NCBI RefSeq assembly: GCF_020687045.1
Contig: NZ_JAJEPW010000002.1
Location: 57,396-121,395, forward strand
Reading direction: 5' to 3'
Source: Vescimonas cirricatena
GTDB taxonomy: Bacteria > Bacillota > Clostridia > Oscillospirales > Oscillospiraceae
Length of the DNA stretch: 64,000 bases
Below the pieces are notes generated by a model. The model was not told the origin of the DNA, ran no database searches, and saw nothing but the letters and a program-made list of their open reading frames with translations. Shown piece by piece: positions 33,464 to 41,132 of the stretch. Position numbers and translations under genes: made by a program. Each line of letters opens with the position of its first letter. Positions within the stretch are counted from its first letter, which is position 1.

Positions 33464-35252
33464 CGTCCAGTGCGATTTTCTTCGCGTCCGCCAGAAGAAT
33501 GAAGTGGTAAGCCTCGATGATGCTGCCGTCCTTGGCGTCTACTTTGTAGGAATACTGCTTCTTCGCAGTGTAGAACTCCAAGATGTAGCAGGGCTTGCCC
33601 GAATTGCGGCTCAGCTCCTCTCGGGTGAACACGATCTTTTGCGTGGCCTCATCAAGTCCCGCGTCCTTCAGCGCGATCTCCTTCGCCTCCTCCAGAGAGA
33701 TGAAGTCCGTTGTCACGATCTCTTTCTGCTGCTTCTCCAACACAGTGCCTAGCACCGCATCAATGCGGTATGTCCACTGTGTTTTCGTATCGGCAAAGAC
33801 GAACCGGTAGTAAGGCGTTTTGATGCCGCCGGCAACCAGCTCTTCTGTCGTGAAGACCACCTTCACGTTGACCCCGGCATCGTCCAGTGCGATTTTCTTC
33901 GCGTCCGCCAGAAGAATGAAGTGGTAAGCCTCCATGATGTTGCCGTTCTTGGCGTCCACCTTGTAAGAATACTGCTTCTTCGCGGTGTAGAACTCTAAGA
34001 TGTAGCAGGGCTTGCCAGAATTGCGGTTCAGCTCCTCTCTGGTGAACACGATCTTTTGTGTGGCTTCATCAAGTCCCGCGTCTTTCAGGGCGATCTTCTT
34101 TGCTTCTTCCAAAGAGATGAAATCTGCAGTGTCGATTTCCGTTGTGGCGGTCTCTTTCTGCTTTTTCTCCAGAACGATGCCCAGCACCGCATCAATGCGG
34201 TATGTCCACTGTGTTTTTGCATCGGCAAAGACGAGCCGGTAGTAAGGCGTTTTGATGCCGCCGCTCACAAGGGTTTCCTCGGTAAAGCCGACTTTATCCT
34301 TGCATCCGGCATCATCCAGAGCGATTTTCTTCGCTTCGGAAAGAGTGATAAATTTCCCAGCGTAAATAATGCTGCCGCTCTTTGCGTCGATTTGGTAGAA
34401 ATATTGATTCGTCCCGGTGTAGAACTCCAGCAGGTAGCAGGGCTTGCCCTGATTGCGGCTCAGCTCCTCTCGGGTGAACACGATCTTCTGCGCCAGCTCA
34501 TCAAGCTTCGCGTCCTTCAGTGCAATCTTCTTTGCTTCCTCCAAGGAGATGAACTTCGATACACTGACAGAAGAAATGCCGGAGACCTCTTGGAATTTAA
34601 GAAGCTCGTCCAACGACATGCGGGCGACCTCGTCCGTGGGCAGCCCGGTTTTGTCTGCTGCGGTAAGGATACAGTCGGCGCGGCCAAGGGAGACATGGAA
34701 TTCCTCGGCGATCTTTGCTGCTTCGGCATTTTCCGTCAGTTCGGAGTGGAAAACCAGCGTGCCGACGGCATCGGTCTGCTCCAGGGTCTGCTGGATCTCC
34801 GCAGAGAGCGATGCCTTTAGCTCGGCGTTCGCATCAAGACGGGAATCAAAAGAGATCAGAACAGTCGCTTCGCCGTTTCCCATATATCCGCAGGCCTCGT
34901 AGGCGGCGACCGTGCGCGTTAGAGCGGTCTCGACACTCTGCTTTCCCAGCGCAACATCGCTGAGCGCATTTTCCGCATCGCTGTTCAAGCAGCGGATGCT
35001 CTTGACGGCGCCGCTCTTGGCAATCGTATATTCCACGCTGGGGTTGACATCCATTGTGAAGGTGCCTGCTGTCGCATTGCTTCGGATGGCATGTGTGGCG
35101 ATGCCAGTACAGAGAACCAGTGCAAGGCAGGCAGCCATTGTTCCAAGCTTGGCCCAACCGGGCTTTCTTTTGGTATTTGCTTCGCTTTCCGCGTCAGCGA
35201 TAAGCTCGTCATTGATCTTTCCGATCGAACGAAGAAGAACTTCGGTTTTCAT
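33402..35252 (-). CDS. RsgI-like membrane protein with PepSY repeats, frameshifted at 3' end
   Basis: A 616-residue protein. Residues 1-32 are cytoplasmic and start like an anti-sigma region (MKTEVLLRSIGKINDELIAD); one membrane helix follows (about 36-56, LGTMAACLALVLCTGIATHA), then an RsgI-like extracytoplasmic domain (TFTMDVNPSVEYTIAKSG, about 65-200). From about 235 there are six PepSY-like units in alternating A (FISLEEAKKIALKDAGLDE) and B (ADAKKIALDDAGV) form, very similar at DNA level. The last unit breaks at a 26-bp deletion and ends with unrelated residues. It overlaps the sigma-factor stop by 4 bases, so the pair is coupled, fitting a sigma/anti-sigma couple. Confidence 0.8.
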   Translation of the reverse strand: MKTEVLLRSIGKINDELIADAESEANTKRKPGWAKLGTMAACLALVLCTGIATHAIRSNATAGTFTMDVNPSVEYTIAKSGAVKSIRCLNSDAENALSDVALGKQSVETALTRTVAAYEACGYMGNGEATVLISFDSRLDANAELKASLSAEIQQTLEQTDAVGTLVFHSELTENAEAAKIAEEFHVSLGRADCILTAADKTGLPTDEVARMSLDELLKFQEVSGISSVSVSKFISLEEAKKIALKDAKLDELAQKIVFTREELSRNQGKPCYLLEFYTGTNQYFYQIDAKSGSIIYAGKFITLSEAKKIALDDAGCKDKVGFTEETLVSGGIKTPYYRLVFADAKTQWTYRIDAVLGIVLEKKQKETATTEIDTADFISLEEAKKIALKDAGLDEATQKIVFTREELNRNSGKPCYILEFYTAKKQYSYKVDAKNGNIMEAYHFILLADAKKIALDDAGVNVKVVFTTEELVAGGIKTPYYRFVFADTKTQWTYRIDAVLGTVLEKQQKEIVTTDFISLEEAKEIALKDAGLDEATQKIVFTREELSRNSGKPCYILEFYTAKKQYSYKVDAKDGSIIEAYHFILLADAKKIALDDAGVSEGCRRHQVALLLLRL

Positions 35253-35824
35253 AGCATAATTCCCTCCTTTTCAAGAAATCGTCTTAATTCGTTTCTCATA
35301 CGGAAAAGCAAAGACGTCACCTTGCTCTCGCTCATTCCGTATGCGTCCGCAATATCCCGTATTGCGTAGAGGTGATAGTATCTGCGGACAAAAATGTTAC
35401 GGTTCAGCTTGGGCTTTGCATACAGGAAGCGGTCAATGGCGGCAGCCAACTCATTTTCTTCGATGGTCTGCTCCACAGTTGTTTCTGAAGGAACGCAGGC
35501 TTCCAACTCAGACAGCGCGAGGACTACTTGTCCGTGTCCGCGTTTTTCGGCAGTATACCGCTTATAACGGTTCAGAGCGAGGTTGCGCGTGATTTTCCCT
35601 AAGTAGATCGACAAACGGTTCGGACGCTGCGGCGGGATCGAACTCCATGCGCCGAGGTATGTATCGTTGGCACATTCCTCCGCATCCTCTTTGTTACGCA
35701 GTATGTTATATGCAATCGTGTGGCAGATCTGATTTCCACCGGAATAAGCACGCTGATTTAAGGAAGCAGCCACAAAAGCTGCAGCGGCGGGGAAGATGAG
35801 CCCCATAGCGCAAAATAAATACAT
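35249..35824 (-). CDS. ECF-type RNA polymerase sigma factor, abnormal N-terminus
   Basis: Sigma-70 region 2 (HTIAYNILRNKEDAEECAND, then TYLGAWSSIPPQRPNRLSIY and ITRNLALNRYKR) and region 4 (FVRRYYHLYAIRDIADAYGM, SESKVTSLLFRMRNELRRFL) are clear. The family's usual 25-residue lead-in (region 2.1) is missing; instead the frame starts with a hydrophobic, unrelated sequence. Start is uncertain: ATG at 35824 has a GGGAGCGG 9 bases upstream. A longer ORF to 35986 crosses the promoter of the divergent zinc-ribbon gene and is not believable. The gene probably lost its true 5' end when the island joined the backbone, so activity is doubtful. Confidence 0.65.
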   Translation of the reverse strand: MYLFCAMGLIFPAAAAFVAASLNQRAYSGGNQICHTIAYNILRNKEDAEECANDTYLGAWSSIPPQRPNRLSIYLGKITRNLALNRYKRYTAEKRGHGQVVLALSELEACVPSETTVEQTIEENELAAAIDRFLYAKPKLNRNIFVRRYYHLYAIRDIADAYGMSESKVTSLLFRMRNELRRFLEKEGIML

Positions 35825-35902
35825 ACGATTTTTCCGCTCCCGACTATTGAGGAATACAAAATGTCTCGCGAAATGGCAGACTAAATGGCAGGGTTTGCGC
35901 CG

Positions 35903-35931
35903 ATGACACGAAAAAGACGCTGTGGTATAAT
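35903..35931 (+). promoter_or_regulatory. Promoter of the zinc-ribbon gene
   Basis: ATGACA (35903-35908), 17-bp spacer, TATAAT (35926-35931), about 70 bp before the start codon at 36000. Confidence 0.65.
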
Positions 35932-35999
35932 CGTATCGTCCCCCAATGGGTCGTGAAACCCGGCATGAATGCCGAATACTGCCCAAAGGAGTGCTGAGT

Positions 36000-36389
36000 A
36001 TGAAATATTGTCCCTATTGCGGCGCCGATTTTGCAGATGGCGCCGCTTCTTTCTGCATGGAGTGCGGAAAGAGTCTGCCGACTGCGGAAGATGGTCAGAA
36101 AAAGCCAAAAGAGAAACCCGTAAAGTCGCAAAAGCGTATGGAAAAGAAGCGCAAGCATCCGTCCCCCAAGCCACGGAAAAAGCATGAAAAGCCTGTCGGC
36201 GAACACATGGGAGGAGCTTTTCATCCAAAGAAAGATGGATATGACGGCTACTATGACGATGTTCTGCCTTCAGATGCAGGAAAACTGAAAGAGGGGCCTG
36301 ACATGGAATTGGTGAAGAAGGTTTCCGCCGTGGCGGGAGTCATGCTGCTGATTGTTATTCTGTGCGTTGTCGCAATGTATTTGTTGTGA
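36000..36389 (+). CDS. Zinc-ribbon membrane-anchored protein
   Basis: A 129-residue protein: N-terminal zinc ribbon (MKYCPYCGADFADGAASFCM with ECGK, four cysteines within 24 residues), a lysine/proline-rich linker (about 30-75), and a C-terminal membrane helix (about 106-128, VAGVMLLIVILCVVAMYLL). The ribbon would face the cytoplasm. Zinc-ribbon tail-anchored proteins of this kind are common and mostly uncharacterised. Start follows AAGGAGTGCTGAGT. First gene of the backbone after the island. Confidence 0.8.
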   Translation: MKYCPYCGADFADGAASFCMECGKSLPTAEDGQKKPKEKPVKSQKRMEKKRKHPSPKPRKKHEKPVGEHMGGAFHPKKDGYDGYYDDVLPSDAGKLKEGPDMELVKKVSAVAGVMLLIVILCVVAMYLL

Positions 36390-36452
36390 GTGCTGTAATT
36401 CGCGCCGCCTTGCCGTGTAATATGGGAAAAGGACAGACAAGGAGTGAGCAAA

Positions 36453-37019
36453 ATGAAATATATATCCAAAGGTATGGTAATCAGAGCCTCCACAGAGGAT
36501 CTTCTGTTCGTGACCCGCTGCGGCGTAGATTTTCAGCTGACCGGGGAACAGGCTGCGCTCTGGCTTAACGGCAGATTTGGGTTTGCAAAAAACCGCGAGA
36601 ATGTGCCGGAGGTAAAAGCCCTGCAGCAGCTTAAACGTAAGGGGCTTGTTGAAATTACAGAAGGTGATGAGCCCGTTTTTGAGTATCGTGCATTGACGCA
36701 GTGCGTTCTGACGCCTGCGAAGCCACAAGGAGTTCGTGCGATTCTCAGCGCACGCCAAAAAGAACTGCTGCTATGGCTGACAGAAGCCGGACTTCGGCTC
36801 ACCACGGCAGAACTGGTATTCCTGACAGAACATCATGTAGCCCCGCAAATAAATCTGTTGGGGGATAGAAACAGGCAGAACCTGACGGAAACAATCTATA
36901 CGCAGGAAACCATTTTTGATAACATTCTGGAAGCCCAAATGGAACACGCCGCAGTGCGGGATGAGGTCGTTTCCGCATTGCTCAGGCTACTGAAGAAAAA
37001 GAGAATCCTTCTGCTGTGA
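36453..37019 (+). CDS. Hypothetical protein, possible DNA-binding regulator
   Basis: A 188-residue protein. Two similar helical halves contain winged-helix-like patterns (EVKALQQLKRKGLVEIT at about 50-66, and a C-terminal VVSALLRLLKKKRILLL). This suggests a two-domain DNA-binding or adaptor protein, though no family is recognised. Start 36453 follows AAGGAGTGAGCAA. Its stop overlaps the start region of the next gene. Confidence 0.65.
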   Translation: MKYISKGMVIRASTEDLLFVTRCGVDFQLTGEQAALWLNGRFGFAKNRENVPEVKALQQLKRKGLVEITEGDEPVFEYRALTQCVLTPAKPQGVRAILSARQKELLLWLTEAGLRLTTAELVFLTEHHVAPQINLLGDRNRQNLTETIYTQETIFDNILEAQMEHAAVRDEVVSALLRLLKKKRILLL

Positions 37020-37027
37020 GGTGCGTA

Positions 37028-37483
37028 ATGAGAGAAAAATTCGAAAAAATCCCACCGCCGCTGCAAAAACAGATTATAATGAGATGTGGAGCCGCGCTGG
37101 TAAGCCTTTTATTGATGGTGGTGTCTCTGTTGTTGGAGGGCAACCTTTATCTGTCTCTTTCCGTCCTGCTCTTTTTCGCCTTTTATGGGTTCAGTGCATT
37201 GCAACTGCTGTATAGAGCAGTCACCGATCAAATAGTGGTAATTCGTGGTCACTGTACCGGGCTGGAAAAAACTCCGATGCGCCGCCGCATCAAAACGCTC
37301 TATCTGTGGTCAGACCCACATACAGTGAAAATACAGATCGCCGGAAGACTTCGAAATGTTGATGAGGGCGACATCATCACGGTATATACGGCAACCGGCA
37401 CACCGGTATATGAAAACGAAGGCTGCCAACAGCTTAGCACATATTTGGCAATCGATATTTTGAAAGGAAGAGGATCAAAATGA
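37028..37483 (+). CDS. Membrane protein with two helices and a basic soluble tail
   Basis: A 151-residue protein with two adjacent hydrophobic helices (about 22-62: ALVSLLLMVVSLLLEG, LYLSLSVLLFFAFYGFSAL) and a C-terminal soluble domain of about 85 residues with beta-strand character (VVIRGHCTGLEK, KIQIAGRLRNVDEGDIITVY). Start ATG 37028 follows GAGGTGCGTA; GTG at 37016 is an alternative. It overlaps the next gene by 4 bases. No family recognised. Confidence 0.65.
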   Translation: MREKFEKIPPPLQKQIIMRCGAALVSLLLMVVSLLLEGNLYLSLSVLLFFAFYGFSALQLLYRAVTDQIVVIRGHCTGLEKTPMRRRIKTLYLWSDPHTVKIQIAGRLRNVDEGDIITVYTATGTPVYENEGCQQLSTYLAIDILKGRGSK

Positions 37484-37677
37484 CAAAAGGCGATGAGATC
37501 CGCGGATTAGTCAGGGAAATAGAGAACAGAGTCGAAGCGGGTATCCTGCCGGATGGAAACTGTATATTCGACCCGCTTCGAGTGAGGCTTGCGTTGGAGT
37601 TGGTTCTGTCTGTGCTGGAGCAAGGTCCCCCGGTGAAAACAGCGAAGTGCCCGGCGAAAACAGCGGAAAGCAATTGA
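37480..37677 (+). CDS. Small hypothetical protein (65 aa)
   Basis: A 65-residue protein, mostly helical (GDEIRGLVREIENRVEAG; VRLALELVLSVLEQ) with a lysine-rich end. ATGA overlap with the previous gene and AAAGGAAGAGG before the start support translation. The -35 of the following promoter overlaps its last codons. Confidence 0.6.
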   Translation: MTKGDEIRGLVREIENRVEAGILPDGNCIFDPLRVRLALELVLSVLEQGPPVKTAKCPAKTAESN

Positions 37678-37797
37678 CTGTCATATGAGAACCTGCTATA
37701 ATACAATCATAAGTATCAAGGTTTCCTGCGCGGAACACCAGAGTATTCAAGTTATAAAGTGTCAATTAACACATTTGTGTTGGTTGGCACTTTTTTT
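37674..37797 (+). ncRNA. Promoter plus structured leader RNA ending in a terminator (copy 1)
   Basis: Promoter TTGACT (37674-37679), 17-bp spacer, TATAAT (37697-37702). The predicted transcript (from about 37709) contains AAGTATCA (37711-37718), a small hairpin GTTTCC/GGAAC (37721-37735), CAGAGT (37739-37744) and a long terminator hairpin AAGTGTCAA (37757-37765) with TTGGCACTT (37784-37792), extended by AACACA/TGTGTT and a seven-T tail. The same order of blocks occurs at 46602-46722 with changed but still pairing stems. The SSB-like gene begins 78 bp later, so the RNA may be an attenuator or a stable small RNA. Confidence 0.65.
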
Positions 37798-37874
37798 GTT
37801 TCTCGGTTTCTTCCCTGAATGGGTTGAAATAAATCATGTTATAGCAGGCAGCACCTGCAAGAAAGGAGCATCTT

Positions 37875-38351
37875 ATGTTCAAGGTAATCGCAACTGATGT
37901 CGTCATCTCCAAGGGATATGACGGCGCACCGGCTCTCAAATTCTCCGAAAACGGGGAGAGCGTCCGGTTCCGCATCGGCAAAAAGGTGTACGACACCCGC
38001 GCCGAAAACAACACCCGATGGGTAAACCTCTCTGTAAAAGCCTTTGGCCCGGTATGTGAGCGCATCAAAAAGATGCAGCTTAAAGAGAGCTCGTTCATCA
38101 ATATTCTCGGCCGCCTGGACGAGGATGTCTGGGAGGACAGCACGACGCATGAAAAAAGAAGCGCCATGGTGGTCATTCTGGATGAGATTGAGTATTGCTC
38201 CTCCGGCGGCGGAAAGCAGAAGACCGAGGAAGCTGGGGAACAGCCCAGAGCGGCTGCCGCACCCGCAAAGTCTGCCTCCAACGGAGAGATGCCCGGTAAT
38301 TTCACCGGCTTTGAACCCTTCGGCGGCGTAAATTCGTTCTTCGACGAATAA
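37875..38351 (+). CDS. Single-stranded DNA-binding (SSB-like) protein
   Basis: A 158-residue OB-fold protein. The core (VRFRIGKKVYDTRAEN, then RWVNLSVKAFGPVCERIKKM, SSFINILGRLDEDVWED, AMVVILDEIEYC; residues 30-118) follows the SSB strand order. A flexible glycine/alanine-rich linker leads to an acidic aromatic tip (GGVNSFFDE), like the C-terminal tip through which SSB recruits partners. It probably protects single strands during element replication or transfer. Start follows GAAAGGAGCATCTT. Confidence 0.82.
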   Translation: MFKVIATDVVISKGYDGAPALKFSENGESVRFRIGKKVYDTRAENNTRWVNLSVKAFGPVCERIKKMQLKESSFINILGRLDEDVWEDSTTHEKRSAMVVILDEIEYCSSGGGKQKTEEAGEQPRAAAAPAKSASNGEMPGNFTGFEPFGGVNSFFDE

Positions 38352-38385
38352 TCAATCGAAGAACTACAAATGGATCGGGCGCATT

Positions 38386-38427
38386 AAAACGCACATGAGT
38401 ATCTATGTGGACTCATGTGCGTTTTTT
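38386..38427 (+). terminator. Intrinsic terminator after the SSB-like gene
   Basis: Stem AAAACGCACATGAGT (38386-38400) with ACTCATGTGCGTTTT (38411-38425), 10-nt loop, six Ts. Perfect pairing. Confidence 0.92.
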
Positions 38428-38447
38428 GCGTTCAGAAAGGACAATAT

Positions 38448-39200
38448 ATGCAAAACAAAGAATTCAAGCGCCACATCGCCTATGAGGTTTTGACCATACT
38501 GGGGACATTGGCTCTGCTGCTGTTTGTTTGCAGGCTTTGGCCGATTCTCTTATTGGTGATACTCGGTATTTTTATCGCCGCCATGCGACTGCTCTTTCTC
38601 TCTGCCAGAAAAGTGGAGAATATCCCGCCTCTGCTTCCGGCTGCTCGCCCAGAACCTACGGATCAGGATATCCGGGACATGGCGTTCGGCTCAATGCAGC
38701 GGCGGATTACAGAGCTGGTCACGGCCGATTTCCCCAACGCCAGATGGGTATGGAAGACGCCTAATGCCATGCACAATATTGCGACAGGCAACGAGGTGCG
38801 AATCCTGCTCAACCATGCCGGCGGATACCGTGAAGCGATCGTTGTGATTCGCGGCCTTCAAGTGTGCAGCCTGACCTACCCGCACGCGGAAGAAGTCAAG
38901 ATGCCGGAAACGGAAAATGATGAGACGGGCGCAGAGGAAAACGAGGATGACACTCCGCAGAAGGTCGATCCCCCGGAGAATTATGAGTATCTGGCTTTTG
39001 AATGGGTGGACGCCCATGTTATGGAACTCAATGAGCGGTGCAACGAAAGCATCGCGCAAGGGCTATCCATGCTGGAAATAACGGCGGCAGAACTGCCTGC
39101 CCGAGAAAGCTGGCCGGACATCTGCCGGGAGCTGGAACGAAACGGTATGGAGAACTGCTGCTGTACAGATACCGGTATTACCATTGATTTCACGCAGTGA
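38448..39200 (+). CDS. Hypothetical membrane-anchored protein
   Basis: A 250-residue protein with a hydrophobic N-terminal region (two helices, about residues 12-52: VLTILGTLALLLFVCRLWP, ILLLVILGIFIAAM) and a soluble part. The soluble part has a basic/aromatic segment (FPNARWVWKTPNAMHN), an acidic linker (ETENDETGAEENEDDTPQ, about 155-172) and a short cysteine run (ENCCCTDTG). Start 38448 follows AGAAAGGACAATAT. It precedes the AAA/VWA pair by 24 bases and may act with it. Family unrecognised. Confidence 0.65.
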   Translation: MQNKEFKRHIAYEVLTILGTLALLLFVCRLWPILLLVILGIFIAAMRLLFLSARKVENIPPLLPAARPEPTDQDIRDMAFGSMQRRITELVTADFPNARWVWKTPNAMHNIATGNEVRILLNHAGGYREAIVVIRGLQVCSLTYPHAEEVKMPETENDETGAEENEDDTPQKVDPPENYEYLAFEWVDAHVMELNERCNESIAQGLSMLEITAAELPARESWPDICRELERNGMENCCCTDTGITIDFTQ

Positions 39201-39224
39201 CACTGCAGAAAGGAATGACGCGAT

Positions 39225-41105
39225 ATGAGCGTATCAATCAACAATCTGTTCAACTACTCCCGTTCGCTGCCCGTCCCCTTTGATACCATGACAAATAAGA
39301 AGGTCAAGGTGGCATCCATGTACGGGGCAAAGACGGAATCAACGCTATGTGGTTCTGTGATCAAGGCAGTCCACGCCATGTGCCGGTGCATGAACGGCAC
39401 CGGAGAAGGTGCGGTCGGCCAGATCGATACAAACAAAAGCGTGGCGGAGTATAAATCCTCCGTCGGTCCGGATGCCTATCATATTGTGGTGTTCGATGCA
39501 GCCTCCGGCAGCGCTTTGGCAAGCGTTTATGACAAAAACACCGAGCTCATCGAGCAGTACGTGGCGCATCCGAGCCAGCGAGACGGCGCGGCAATCTTCT
39601 TTGCCCTAATGCCGTTCCTGATGTCAGATGCGGAGTTCGATGAAACCTTTCAGGAGTACTACGACCAGTTCATTGCCGGATACCCGGATATGGCAAAGGC
39701 GACCGAAAGCATGGCAATCCTCTGCGACAATGCCTACCGCAGAATCAAGGACGATACCTGCCCGGCGCATATCAATATCACAGTGGACAAGTCCGGAAAC
39801 CTGATGCGGGTCTCTCAAGGTCAGCTGGATTCCGGATCTTTTGTGCCCACCAGCGTCACAGCCGGGGAATTCACGATCTTTGCCAAGACCGGACCGGCCG
39901 TTATCAAAAAAGCCGGCGTCGTGGTGGAGCATACGGATTTCGTCGGCAAGTATCCCCTGACGCCGGGACGCACCTTGAGCGCGTTGGAGCTGAGCCTGAT
40001 TCCGAAACTCCCGGAATGGTATATCATTCCGCCGGAAGTGGTGGATATTTGCAAGCATGCGCAGAAAACCACCGGGCGGCCCATGCAGATGCGAAACTTC
40101 CTATTGCGCGGGCCTGCCGGTACCGGCAAGACCATGGGCGCAAAAGCCATTGCCGCCGGACTGGGGCTGCCATACATGAAGTATACCTGCTCTGCCAACA
40201 CAGAAATATTTGATTTCACCGGCATGATCTTCCCTGAAACGGACGCAGTGTCCACCGGTAGCTCGGAGCTTGACCGTGAGCGCGAGATCCTCAAGTCCAT
40301 GGGAGGTATCAGCTATGCCAATGTAGCTAAGCTTCTGCGCCTTCCGGACTTGGATGATATGGACTACGATCCTGCCGGCGTCTATCAGGCTCTGACAGGC
40401 GTGGAAAATCTGGCGGCTACCGTGCAGGACTGCATGAGCGTTGTGCTGGAAAAGGTCACGGAAAAGGTACAGGCTCTTAGCAAGCGTGCTGAAAACCGTC
40501 AAAGCTCCGGCCAGAACTATACTTATGTGGAGACGGATTTTGTGAAAGCGTTAAAACACGGGTATTTAGTCGAGGTTCAGGAGCCATCCACGATCATTCA
40601 GCCGGGTGTGCTGGTGGGCCTTAACTCTCTTCTGGAGCAGGAGGGGTCTATCACTCTTCCGACCGGCGAGATCATTCGCAGGCATCCTGATACGGTCGTC
40701 ATTGTGACGACCAATGTCAGTTACGAAGGTTGTCGGCAGATGAACCAGTCGGTGGTGGACAGAATGAGTCTGGTCAAGGACATTGAACTGCCGGAGCCCG
40801 AGGTTATGGTACAGCGAGCCATGGCCGTGACCGGATGTGCCGACGAATACCTGGTATCCCAGATGGTGCAGGTGGTCAACGACATGGCCGATTACTGCCG
40901 CAAAAACAGTATCACCGACGGTGCCTGCGGAATGCGCAGCCTGATCGATTGGGTCATCAGTGCAGAGATCTCCGGCGACCCTTATCTGTCGGCAAAGTAT
41001 ACGGTCATCAGCAAAGCCACTGCCGACGAGGAAGACCGGGAAGCCCTGATTACAACCATTCTGGACCCTATGTTTGCCCCAAAGCGGAAGCGAACATCGG
41101 CATAA
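39225..41105 (+). CDS. MoxR-type AAA+ ATPase with N-terminal extension
   Basis: A 626-residue ATPase. Residues 1-265 form an unrecognised N-terminal region; the AAA core follows with GPAGTGKT (Walker A, 296-303), a Walker B-like YLVEVQE (about 445) that lacks the usual DE pair order, sensor 1 VVIVTTN (about 490) and a helical C-terminal lid. MoxR-family ATPases work with VWA-domain proteins as chaperone-like or metal-insertion machines (CobS/CobT, NorQ/NorD, RavA/ViaA). The next gene is such a VWA protein, 27 bases on, so the two probably form a complex. Start follows GAAAGGAATGACGCGAT. Confidence 0.85.
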   Translation: MSVSINNLFNYSRSLPVPFDTMTNKKVKVASMYGAKTESTLCGSVIKAVHAMCRCMNGTGEGAVGQIDTNKSVAEYKSSVGPDAYHIVVFDAASGSALASVYDKNTELIEQYVAHPSQRDGAAIFFALMPFLMSDAEFDETFQEYYDQFIAGYPDMAKATESMAILCDNAYRRIKDDTCPAHINITVDKSGNLMRVSQGQLDSGSFVPTSVTAGEFTIFAKTGPAVIKKAGVVVEHTDFVGKYPLTPGRTLSALELSLIPKLPEWYIIPPEVVDICKHAQKTTGRPMQMRNFLLRGPAGTGKTMGAKAIAAGLGLPYMKYTCSANTEIFDFTGMIFPETDAVSTGSSELDREREILKSMGGISYANVAKLLRLPDLDDMDYDPAGVYQALTGVENLAATVQDCMSVVLEKVTEKVQALSKRAENRQSSGQNYTYVETDFVKALKHGYLVEVQEPSTIIQPGVLVGLNSLLEQEGSITLPTGEIIRRHPDTVVIVTTNVSYEGCRQMNQSVVDRMSLVKDIELPEPEVMVQRAMAVTGCADEYLVSQMVQVVNDMADYCRKNSITDGACGMRSLIDWVISAEISGDPYLSAKYTVISKATADEEDREALITTILDPMFAPKRKRTSA

Positions 41106-41132
41106 GTCCGGAAGAAAGGAGGACGACTCTAT

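Noticed and set aside
35825..35986. N-terminal extension of the sigma factor to 35986.
   Set aside because: It would cross the promoter and leader of the divergent zinc-ribbon gene and encodes no sigma-like sequence.
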